A stretch of 7,033 bases of DNA, taken from positions 1-7,033 of the forward strand of contig JAEZJL010000035.1 in assembly GCA_023415815.1 (NCBI GenBank), read 5' to 3'. The notes below the pieces were generated by a model. It did not search any database. It worked only from the letters and a program-made list of their open reading frames with translations, and was not told where the DNA came from. Source of the DNA: Bacillota bacterium (lineage in GTDB: Bacteria; Bacillota; Clostridia; Acetivibrionales; DTU013). Of this stretch, positions 1 to 5,422 are shown one piece after another. Position 1 is the stretch's first letter, and each line of letters opens with the position of its first letter. The translations under genes and the position numbers were made by a program.

Positions 1-299
1 GTATACGCCTCGGCGACGGGACTGACGAATATCTTGCCGTCTCCGAAAGCGCCGTTCTCGCCTGTCCTCGCCTTCCTGAGAATGATGTCGATCACATCGC
101 TTTTATCCTCGTCCTTTACCACGAGCATGAGCATTTCCTTGGGTATTTCATCATAGTACACGTCCCCGAACTGTATTCCCCTCTGCCTGCCGCGCCCCAT
201 GACATCCATTTTCGTCACTGCCGGAAAGCCTGATTCAAGAAGCTCCGAGAGGACTTCGCCGACCTTTTCCGGCCTGATGATCGCTCTTATCATCAACAT
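1..299 (-). CDS. nifI1: NifI1, PII-family post-translational nitrogenase regulator (partial, 3' end off window)
   Basis: The 99 visible residues begin MLMIRAIIRPEKV and have the GlnB/PII fold signature. NifI1 features are the T-loop region at about residues 36-55 (GRGRQRG, then VYYDEIPKEM) and the B-loop TGENGAFGDGKIFVSPV at about 79-95. The B-loop is a few residues longer than the TGKIGDGKIFV of GlnB, as in NifI proteins. The family is usually about 105-115 residues, so only a short C-terminus is missing. In methanogens NifI1 acts with NifI2 to inhibit dinitrogenase when ammonium is sufficient, with 2-oxoglutarate and ATP relieving inhibition. The ATG at 299 was chosen because it gives the canonical N-terminus; an AAAGGA sequence lies 11 nt upstream. 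It follows vnfD by 35 nt on the same strand, so it is probably co-transcribed. Its place after the D gene, not between H and D, is unusual. nifI2 would be expected next but lies outside the window. Confidence 0.93.
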   Translation of the reverse strand, partial: MLMIRAIIRPEKVGEVLSELLESGFPAVTKMDVMGRGRQRGIQFGDVYYDEIPKEMLMLVVKDEDKSDVIDIILRKARTGENGAFGDGKIFVSPVAEAY

Positions 300-334
300 A
301 AACAAATCAATCCTTTCGCAATTTAAATTCTTTT

Positions 335-1723
335 TCAGACTGCCCTGATGTCATATCCGGCAAGCTGCATGAGGGGTGAGTAGATCGCATTGTGCATATC
401 CCTCGCCATGTTGACAAAGCCTTCAAAGCCCATATACGGCCCGTTGTGGTACGCATGGCCGTTGATATACGGAATGTGCAGCTTTTTCACCAGCTCGCCC
501 CCCCTCGGCCCTGTAAAAATGACGTCCGGCTTTACCATTTCAAGCACCTCGAAAAACTCCAGCTCATTCCCGTCGTCAATGTAGATGGTGCCTTCCCTGC
601 CCCTGGAAATGACCTTTTCAAAATCCTCCTGGTGTCCGAACTTGGACGACATGGCGACGACCTCCATGCCGAAATCGTCCTCCACGGACTTCGTCCAGTG
701 CCACAGGCGCGGCCCCCCGGTCCAGATAGCCATTTTTTTACCGTACAGCCGCTGCCTGTACCACTCTATTTTGGGCTTATACCTGGCGTATTCCTCTTCG
801 ATGAGCTCCTCGACCCTGTCTTCGATTCCAAAGAAAACCCCTATTTTCCTGAGGCCCGCCGCCGTGTATTCGAACCCCCAGGTATCGATGTCCAGACGGG
901 GAATGCCGTATTTCTTTTTTAACTCGTTGGCGATATAGCCCGCGGACCTGGAGCAGTTTACGACGCTGAGCTTCGCCCTGTGCATGGCGCGGCACTGGTC
1001 ATAGGTGGCGTTGCCTGTGAAATGGCCCACGATCTGTATCCCGAGCCTTTTGAAGTACTTTTCCAGGACGAACGTATCTCCCTGGATGTTATAATCGCCG
1101 ATGAAATTGATGGTGTACTCGCTCTTTATTTCAGGCTCGACCGTCCCGACCTTTTCATGCATCCATGCGATGTTCAGGACATGGTGGCCCTTTGACTGGC
1201 TCACCCCCGCGAAGCCGGGACATTCCACCACAAAAATGTCCACGTCGCCCAGCTCCTCTTCAACCTCCCTGGCCACAGCCTTCGGGTCGTCTCCGATCAA
1301 AGCCGTGCCGCAGGTGGTGTATATGAACATCCTCTTAATATCGGGCATCTCTGCAAAAGCCTCTTTTATACACTTCTTCAGCTGCTTTTCGCCCCCGAAT
1401 ACGATGTGGCCCTCCTTGAGGTCGCTGGACCAGACATATTTCAGCTGGAAATTGTCGTTGTCGCTGGTATAGCGCTTTGTATGCCATGTGTCATAAGCGC
1501 ATCCCACGGGACCGTGGATCATCTGGATGGTATCCTTGAGGACGCCGCCGATGACCAGCTTTGCCCCGCAATAGCTGCAGCCCCTTTCGGACAGCGTTCC
1601 TGGTATGGTTTCCACGTTCGAGCTCGGAAGGTATTCGGTCAGCTCTTCACCCGGAGCCTTTATATAGCAGTGCTTTTTACGTTCCGGAATTACTTCGTCG
1701 CATTTGAATAATTGCAGCGGCAT
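335..1723 (-). CDS. vnfD: Vanadium nitrogenase (dinitrogenase 2) alpha subunit VnfD
   Basis: This 462-residue protein is the catalytic alpha chain of a vanadium nitrogenase, which reduces N2 at an FeV cofactor in the cytoplasm. P-cluster cysteines are Cys49 (SERGC), Cys75 (GPVGC) and Cys138 (YTTC). FeV-cofactor ligands are Cys257 (VVNC) and His423 (INGH). Gln176 and His180 (SQSKGHH) lie by the homocitrate and active site. The loop TGGPRLWHW at 335-343 is VnfD-type; it sits where NifD has GGxRPRH and carries the extra carbonate-like ligand in the known V-nitrogenase structure. These numbers agree with Azotobacter VnfD as I recall it. The length fits VnfD (about 474) better than AnfD (about 518), and the phrases TLSERGC, GGVLKDTIQMIHGP and AMSSKFGH are VnfD-like. 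The start has AAGGAGGT seven nt upstream. It follows vnfH by 19 nt (one operon). The beta and delta subunits (VnfK, VnfG) are not in the window. Confidence 0.95.
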   Translation of the reverse strand: MPLQLFKCDEVIPERKKHCYIKAPGEELTEYLPSSNVETIPGTLSERGCSYCGAKLVIGGVLKDTIQMIHGPVGCAYDTWHTKRYTSDNDNFQLKYVWSSDLKEGHIVFGGEKQLKKCIKEAFAEMPDIKRMFIYTTCGTALIGDDPKAVAREVEEELGDVDIFVVECPGFAGVSQSKGHHVLNIAWMHEKVGTVEPEIKSEYTINFIGDYNIQGDTFVLEKYFKRLGIQIVGHFTGNATYDQCRAMHRAKLSVVNCSRSAGYIANELKKKYGIPRLDIDTWGFEYTAAGLRKIGVFFGIEDRVEELIEEEYARYKPKIEWYRQRLYGKKMAIWTGGPRLWHWTKSVEDDFGMEVVAMSSKFGHQEDFEKVISRGREGTIYIDDGNELEFFEVLEMVKPDVIFTGPRGGELVKKLHIPYINGHAYHNGPYMGFEGFVNMARDMHNAIYSPLMQLAGYDIRAV

Positions 1724-1742
1724 TTTCCATACCTCCTTCCGC

Positions 1743-2567
1743 CTAATCCATAAGGCCGTATTTTACGACCATGCTTTCCAGCTGGTCCATGCTCAGGGGC
1801 TTAGGAATCACGAACATGTCGTTTTCTATGATTTTGCGGGCGAGCTCGCCGTATTCTTTGGCCTGATTGCATCCGGAATCGTACTGCACCACCGTCTGCT
1901 TGTTAAACTCGGCCTTCTGTACGATATTGTCCCTCGGTACGAAATGGATCATCTGGGTTCCTATTGCTGTGGTGAATTCCGTCATAAGCTCGGCTTCGTT
2001 ATCAACCTTGCGGCTGTTGCATATGATGCCACCCAGCCTCACTCCGCTCTGATTGGCGTATTTCACAAGGCCCCTGCAGATATTGTTCGCCGCATAGATC
2101 GCCATCATTTCGCCCGACGCCACAATATAGACCTCTTCCGCTTTTCCGTCTCGTATCGGCATTGCGAAGCCGCCGCACACAACGTCGCCCAGTACGTCAA
2201 AGAATGCGAAGTCCAGGTCCGAGGTATACGCGCCCAATTCCTCCATGAGGTTGATGGCGGTTATGACTCCCCTTCCGGCACAGCCGACCCCGGGCTCGGG
2301 CCCGCCCGACTCGACGCCCCTTATGCCTTTATAGCCTGTTTTGACGACCTTCTCTATCGTAACCGCATCCTCGCCCTCCTCCCTCAGCGTATCCATCAGG
2401 GTCTCCTGCGGTTTTCCACCGAGGATGAGGCGGGTGGAATCCGCCTTTGGGTCGCAGCCGTGGATAAAAACCTTTTTATCGTAAAAATGTGCCATTGCGG
2501 CAGCCGTATTCTGCTGGGTCGTGGATTTTCCTATCCCGCCCTTTCCATAGAACGCAATTTTCCTCAT
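1743..2567 (-). CDS. vnfH: Nitrogenase iron protein (dinitrogenase reductase), AnfH-like, paired with VnfD
   Basis: This 274-residue homodimeric ATPase delivers electrons from its 4Fe-4S cluster to the V-nitrogenase. The P-loop GKGGIGKST is at residues 8-16, the switch region CDPKADS at 38-44, the cluster ligands are Cys96 (GVGC) and Cys131 (VVCGG), and Arg99 is the residue ADP-ribosylated by DraT in some bacteria. The overall sequence resembles AnfH more than Azotobacter VnfH: HFYDKKVFIHGCDPK, LGGKPQETLMDTL, VASGEMMAIYAANNIC, the IIENDMFVIPKPL tail, and no long C-terminal extension. The symbol vnfH is given from context. One oddity is Gly84 in place of the conserved non-ligand cysteine (Cys85 in Azotobacter NifH). 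The ATG at 2567 has a GAAGGGGG SD 8 nt upstream. An in-frame TTG at 2696 would add 43 residues unrelated to the family and has no SD. It is the first gene of the operon. Confidence 0.96.
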   Translation of the reverse strand: MRKIAFYGKGGIGKSTTQQNTAAAMAHFYDKKVFIHGCDPKADSTRLILGGKPQETLMDTLREEGEDAVTIEKVVKTGYKGIRGVESGGPEPGVGCAGRGVITAINLMEELGAYTSDLDFAFFDVLGDVVCGGFAMPIRDGKAEEVYIVASGEMMAIYAANNICRGLVKYANQSGVRLGGIICNSRKVDNEAELMTEFTTAIGTQMIHFVPRDNIVQKAEFNKQTVVQYDSGCNQAKEYGELARKIIENDMFVIPKPLSMDQLESMVVKYGLMD

Positions 2568-2762
2568 ATTAAAAGCCCCCTTCAAATGTTCGTTGGTTTT
2601 GTGGTGGTAATGGTTTTTGGCAAAGCCCCATCCTTCGCGGTATGCGAATGGTACGGCTCTCAACATGCTTTTCTTGCATTGCGGCATGGAATTCAAGAAA
2701 ACCGGGCATGATTTGAATTTGCATTTACAACATGGTAAAAAAGATTTTTATAAAGAAATGCT

Positions 2763-2793
2763 TTCCTGAAAGGCTATCAAGGCCTTGCAGGAA
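2763..2793 (-). terminator. Terminator-like hairpin in the vnfH leader (possible attenuator)
   Basis: On the minus strand TTCCTGCAAGGC pairs with GCCTTTCAGGAA around a 7-nt loop (11 of 12 pairs, one internal mismatch). The U-rich stretch ATTTCTTTAT begins about four nt downstream. It lies roughly 75-105 nt after the predicted start of the vnfH transcript. Just upstream, CCAGGA (about 2797-2802) can pair with the TCCTG of the 5' arm across TAAT, which would exclude the hairpin. The U-tract is interrupted and slightly displaced, so efficient termination is not certain. Confidence 0.4.
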
Positions 2794-2825
2794 TTATCCT
2801 GGCACCGTTTGGTGATTTTAATGCT

Positions 2826-2842
2826 AAATGGAAATTCCATTT
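2826..2842. promoter_or_regulatory. 17-bp palindrome, candidate operator downstream of the vnfH promoter
   Basis: AAATGGAAATTCCATTT is a perfect 8-1-8 inverted repeat. A further half-site, TTCCATTTT, recurs at 2850-2858 in direct orientation, 15 bp from the copy at 2835-2843. The palindrome falls at about +26 to +42 relative to the predicted vnfH start, where a bound repressor could block transcription. As RNA it would form only a weak AT-rich stem, so a protein-binding DNA site is the likelier reading. The cognate protein is unknown. Confidence 0.45.
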
Positions 2843-2873
2843 TATAATTTTCCATTTTGTACTGTTAAGCTTA

Positions 2874-2902
2874 ATTATACACACGCTATGTTTATATGTC
2901 AA
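2874..2902 (-). promoter_or_regulatory. Consensus sigma-A promoter for vnfHD-nifI1
   Basis: On the minus strand the -35 box is a perfect TTGACA (2897-2902), the spacer is exactly 17 bp, and the -10 box is a perfect TATAAT (2874-2879). AT-rich sequence resembling an UP element lies upstream. A 10-bp palindrome, TTAAGCTTAA (2865-2874), overlaps the last base of the -10 box and the predicted start site near 2867. No sigma-54 -24/-12 element was found, unlike the VnfA/AnfA-dependent promoters of proteobacteria. Confidence 0.8.
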
Positions 2903-2975
2903 TAATTTTGCAAAACAAATTTACAATTCCTGCACGTGACGCTTTCGTAAATAAAACCAGAATTTATTCGTAACG

Positions 2976-3176
2976 CTAGACCTCCGTATTATACGGCTTT
3001 CCGGCCCCATATGCGCAAGGGTCGTTTTTAAGAATTTCGAATTTACGCATTTTTATCTTTGCCAGCTTGCACAAACTTAATTTTATCCCTTCGCAAACAG
3101 CTTCCGGCACGGCATAACATAACCGTATATCCCGGAAATTTTTCAGGCCCGTACTTTTCTTTTTTTCATATTGCAC
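2976..3176 (-). pseudogene. Unrecognised open frame between the divergent promoters (possible gene remnant or chance ORF)
   Basis: From the only usable start (GTG at 3176) the frame encodes 66 residues ending NDPCAYGAGKPYNTEV, with cysteines at RLCYAVPEAVC, SLCKL and DPC. It reads more like a real protein than most shadow frames. The same frame stays open upstream to about 3365, roughly 130 codons in all, but contains no ATG, GTG or TTG before 3176 and no SD. It also runs antisense through the AnfO promoter and terminator hairpin. Either it is the 3' remnant of a decayed gene that lost its start, or it is a chance open frame. A start at ATG 3200 in another frame would need a frameshift at the A-rich run near 3160-3168. 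I do not recognise the family. Confidence 0.22.
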
Positions 3177-3199
3177 AAGCAGGCAATTGCCATTATAAT
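3171..3199 (+). promoter_or_regulatory. Candidate sigma-A promoter for the AnfO-family gene or its leader RNA
   Basis: TTGCAC (3171-3176) and a perfect TATAAT (3194-3199) are separated by 17 bp on the plus strand. The -35 box matches the consensus only in its first three bases. The predicted start near 3206 gives a leader of about 148 nt before the ATG at 3354, with an intrinsic terminator in between. No stronger plus-strand promoter is visible between the terminator and the gene. Confidence 0.5.
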
Positions 3200-3250
3200 G
3201 AATCTTATAAAAATCAATATATACCGGGTCCGTATAAAAAGAGCTATGCC

Positions 3251-3299
3251 GCTGTGCCGCTTTGTTTCCGTAAACAAGGCCGCACAGCTTTGTTTTTAT
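3251..3299 (+). terminator. Strong intrinsic terminator in the leader of the AnfO-family gene
   Basis: GCTGTGCCGCTTTGTTT (3251-3267) pairs with AAACAAGGCCGCACAGC (3272-3288) around a CCGT loop: 17 positions with one mismatch and one G-U. TTTGTTTTTAT follows directly. No plus-strand gene precedes it, so it either attenuates the downstream gene, whose start is 55 nt further on, or ends a short RNA of about 90 nt. On the minus strand a T-run also occurs, but about nine nt beyond the stem, so termination in that direction is less likely. Confidence 0.75.
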
Positions 3300-3353
3300 A
3301 GCCGGCTTTTGAAGCAGGCCCGGCGTAGATGAATATGCAAGGAGGGATTTTGC

Positions 3354-3980
3354 ATGAAATCTGTTTCAATATTTCTGAATTCGCAGGGGCTTACCGCTTC
3401 ACCGGAGGAAGAGGGCTTTATCCGCATATATGCGCATGATTCCGCCGCAAATTGCTGGGAGCTGACAAAAGAGTTTGAGTTTTCCCTGGTAAAAAGCAAA
3501 TCCATTTCGGAAATGCGCGGCGCAATCCTGAATATGGTCCAGAGGATCGGCGACTGCCGGGTCTTTGCTGCGCGCGAGGTCGCAGGGCAGCTTTACAGCG
3601 TTCTCGAAGCGAACAGATTCAGTATTTACGAGGCGGTAGGACGGCCGGAGCAATTCCTGGAATCCATCCTGGCCTCCGAGGCTGAAGCGGATAAAAGCAC
3701 AGTGGAAAAAGGCCCGCGGGAGATACCCGCCTATCCGGAAAAAACCGGCGTCGAGGGGATCTATTTCGTAAATCTGAAGGCCGCTTTAAATTCGGACCCG
3801 GGCCTTACATCCAAAAAAGTACTTATGCCCTTTCTGGCGGAAAAGAATTTTAAGACGCTGGAGGTCATTTGCGACCACGTCCCAAGGTGGTTCGCCGACG
3901 AATTTCAAAAGCAGGGATTGCTGTCGGAGGTAAGCAAGCTTGATAATAACGAGTATAAGGTGGTTATATCCGTTAAATAA
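3354..3980 (+). CDS. anfO: AnfO-family alternative-nitrogenase accessory protein
   Basis: The 208-residue protein matches the AnfO family as I recall it, both in length and in three conserved stretches: GDCRVFAAREVAG (66-78), the GLTSKKVLMPFL block (150-161) and VICDHVPRWF (171-180). A variable, charged linker at about 105-130 separates an N-terminal part starting MKSVSIFLNSQG from the conserved C-terminal part. No signal peptide or membrane segment is seen, so it should be cytoplasmic. AnfO is needed for full function of Fe-only nitrogenase in some diazotrophs, but its biochemistry is unclear; a role in cofactor handling or protection is only inferred. The ATG has AAGGAGGG seven nt upstream. 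It is divergent from vnfH across a shared control region, which supports a link to the V-nitrogenase, and an intrinsic terminator lies in its leader. The symbol reflects the family; in this setting it serves a vnf system. Confidence 0.85.
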   Translation: MKSVSIFLNSQGLTASPEEEGFIRIYAHDSAANCWELTKEFEFSLVKSKSISEMRGAILNMVQRIGDCRVFAAREVAGQLYSVLEANRFSIYEAVGRPEQFLESILASEAEADKSTVEKGPREIPAYPEKTGVEGIYFVNLKAALNSDPGLTSKKVLMPFLAEKNFKTLEVICDHVPRWFADEFQKQGLLSEVSKLDNNEYKVVISVK

Positions 3981-4004
3981 GTATTAACCGGCATGTCGAA
4001 AATA

Positions 4005-4013
4005 TGCTATAAT
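4005..4013 (+). promoter_or_regulatory. Possible extended -10 promoter inside the convergent intergenic region
   Basis: TGCTATAAT is a perfect extended -10 motif, with TTAACC (3984-3989) at an 18-bp spacing as a weak -35 box. It begins 25 nt after the AnfO-family stop codon and points at the 3' end of the MFS gene. No credible coding sequence follows, so if active it would make a short RNA or an antisense RNA to the MFS transcript. It could equally be a chance AT-rich match. Confidence 0.2.
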
Positions 4014-4065
4014 TTCCTTAAAACTGCCGCCGAAGCCGTGATGCCGGTCTGCGAGGCGGATATCC

Positions 4066-4094
4066 AAGGGGGGCGGAAAGCATCCGCCCCCCTT
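4066..4094. terminator. Perfect 12-bp GC-rich hairpin between convergent genes (probable bidirectional terminator)
   Basis: AAGGGGGGCGGA and TCCGCCCCCCTT pair perfectly around the loop AAGCA. It lies 85 nt after the AnfO-family stop and 70 nt after the MFS stop, the usual place for a shared terminator. Neither strand has a T-tract after the stem, so it departs from the intrinsic-terminator model. It may instead protect the 3' ends of the two messages. The rest of 3981-4164 shows nothing else convincing. Confidence 0.5.
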
Positions 4095-4164
4095 CACTGT
4101 TATCCGTGCAATCCGTCGGGAATGTCAAACGCGCAGAAGTCAGAGCGTCCCGGTCCGGAGGCAT

Positions 4165-5337
4165 TTATTCGAGCATCTTTTTGGACGATATCAGGAAATA
4201 AGCCAAAAAACCAATGCATATAAAGGATATGAATCCATATCCTCCGAATATGTCAAATGCCGACGAGAAAAAGCCGAAGCCAAGGCCTGCTGCGATAATC
4301 ACCGCCTTCAGGCCCAGAGACTGAAACGAATCAATGGTCGCCCTCATGGAGGAATCGATTCTGTGATGCAGATAACCGGAGGCTATCGGGTCTGTAATGC
4401 CTGAAAACAGGCATATTATGAATAACGCCGCAAGGCTGGCATATCCTTTGACCGACGACAGGAACAGGAAGCCCGCGGCAAAAACCAGAATCACTCCCGA
4501 CAGCAAAGCCCTGTAGCCGAACCGCTTTTTCAAGGCATGGGCAAGCACATTCCCCGGAAGCCGTAAAAATATCAATACGGCGGAAAACAAGCCGAAGTAT
4601 ATCACCGGAACCCCCAGCTGCCTGATGTAGAGCTGCCAGAATTCGTCAAGGAAATTCAACGCCGCGCCGGTGACCATTCCGGAGAGCAAAACCAGACATA
4701 CACCCGGATTATTTCCGAAAAAGCGTACGGAGGCTTTCACATATTCTCTGATTGCAGCAGGCGCGTCCTGCCTGCTTTTTACGTCAGGCTCGGCCAGCAG
4801 CAACGATATGCACAGTGAAGCAAGCATGCCGGCAAGCGATATCCAGTAGTTGAATTCATAACCGAACCGGCCAGCCATATAGCTTCCGGACAGCGAAGCA
4901 AGTATCACGGCCGAAAATTCAAAAGCGTTCAAACGGCCCAGGCGCTTTTCAAAGGACTGCGCTTCTCCGTTCAGCAGCAGCGAATCGTAAAGCAGCGCAT
5001 TTTCAGACCCGCTGCAGGCGGAACGCCCGACGCCTGCCAGAAATACCGCCGCGGCAAAATGCCAGAATTCTGTCGCGTAGATCAAAATAAAGAATTCACA
5101 GCAGCCCAAAAAAGCATTCAAAACCATCATCCGCTTCCGGCCCCATTTGTCGGCGATAATGCCTGTGGGGATCTCGAGCAGAACAACGGTGACTGCATAT
5201 ATTATCTCAGTGTACACTACCATCTGGATCGTCATGCCCCTCTGCTCCCAGAACAGCCTCTCGATTACATACGCGGGTATCAGGCTGTGGAAGAACCGGA
5301 CGGCATAAAGCTTCCAGACATTTTGCATATAGCTCAT
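4165..5337 (-). CDS. Major facilitator superfamily (MFS) transporter, substrate unknown
   Basis: The 390-residue protein is rich in hydrophobic segments, consistent with about 12 transmembrane helices and a complete MFS carrier. The diagnostic motif A lies between helices 2 and 3 (GIIADKWGRKR, residues 59-69). ENALLYDSLL (112-121) and the helix 10-11 region HHRIDSSMRATIDSFQSL (325-342) are typical of a clostridial subgroup often annotated as drug or unknown efflux carriers. A hydrophilic central loop at about 183-208 separates the two halves. Substrate and direction cannot be deduced. The ATG at 5337 has GAGGGG seven nt upstream; Met4 is a less well-spaced alternative. It converges with the AnfO-family gene and lies downstream of the fRMsr gene on the same strand with a 192-nt gap and its own likely promoter. 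A short leader ORF and an SD-masking pairing upstream suggest translational control. Confidence 0.88.
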   Translation of the reverse strand: MSYMQNVWKLYAVRFFHSLIPAYVIERLFWEQRGMTIQMVVYTEIIYAVTVVLLEIPTGIIADKWGRKRMMVLNAFLGCCEFFILIYATEFWHFAAAVFLAGVGRSACSGSENALLYDSLLLNGEAQSFEKRLGRLNAFEFSAVILASLSGSYMAGRFGYEFNYWISLAGMLASLCISLLLAEPDVKSRQDAPAAIREYVKASVRFFGNNPGVCLVLLSGMVTGAALNFLDEFWQLYIRQLGVPVIYFGLFSAVLIFLRLPGNVLAHALKKRFGYRALLSGVILVFAAGFLFLSSVKGYASLAALFIICLFSGITDPIASGYLHHRIDSSMRATIDSFQSLGLKAVIIAAGLGFGFFSSAFDIFGGYGFISFICIGFLAYFLISSKKMLE

Positions 5338-5343
5338 ATCAAA

Positions 5344-5422
5344 GCCCCTCTCATTATTGATTGCAGGTTAAACAACCAAAACAAGGGGGCGCACGCGGAC
5401 TATATGATGCTAAGAGTTAGCA
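5344..5422 (-). promoter_or_regulatory. Structured leader that may mask the MFS ribosome binding site
   Basis: On the minus strand GCCCC (5386-5390) can pair with GGGGC (5344-5348), which is part of the MFS SD. A GGTT-GTTT-AACC hairpin (5366-5377) stacks inside. Upstream, TGCTAA-CTC-TTAGCA (5408-5422) forms a 6-bp hairpin that contains the leader-peptide stop codon. A short ORF, then hairpins, then a sequestered SD is the layout of translational attenuation, as at cat and erm genes. The stems are short, so this is a prediction only. Confidence 0.35.

Larger units (their letters stand above)
2571..2867 (-). promoter_or_regulatory. Long 5' leader of vnfH
   Basis: About 300 nt separate the predicted transcription start (near 2867) from the vnfH ATG. 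The stretch holds no convincing gene. It contains the palindrome at 2826-2842, a CACC/GGTG mini-hairpin near 2803-2814, the terminator-like hairpin at 2763-2793 with a competing upstream partner, and a small TTCGC/GCGAA hairpin near 2636-2650. From 2568 to 2696 the vnfH frame stays open without an SD, which looks coincidental. A leader this long and structured suggests control after initiation, but no known riboswitch class was recognised. Confidence 0.55.

Noticed and set aside
392..1711. Several plus-strand open frames of 60-180 codons opposite vnfD
   Set aside because: They are antisense shadows of a well-supported gene, without SDs or family motifs.
335..1723. Assignment as AnfD or NifD instead of VnfD
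   Set aside because: AnfD is about 50 residues longer and differs in many phrases; NifD has a GGxRPRH loop and other ligand numbering. The loop and residue positions fit VnfD.
2568..2696. N-terminal extension of VnfH from TTG at 2696
   Set aside because: No SD, no similarity to iron proteins, and the ATG at 2567 has a good SD and gives the standard N-terminus.
1704..2711. A 335-codon plus-strand frame opposite vnfH
   Set aside because: Long but entirely antisense to an unmistakable iron-protein gene; its composition follows from the codon use of that gene.
2785..2815. Leader segment GGTGCCA...AATTCCTGC as part of a SAM-I riboswitch
   Set aside because: It recalls the 3' part of the S-box, but the conserved upstream parts (the AGAGxGGxGGAGGGA block and GGCAACC) are absent.
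2799..2816. TGGCAC on the plus strand as the -24 half of a sigma-54 promoter
   Set aside because: The required GC of the -12 element is missing at the fixed distance (TG is found), and it points away from vnfH. The minus-strand candidate has GG and GC nine bases apart instead of ten.
3993..4223. A 76-codon plus-strand frame after the AnfO-family gene
   Set aside because: It has no SD, reads through the GC hairpin and overlaps the 3' end of the MFS gene.
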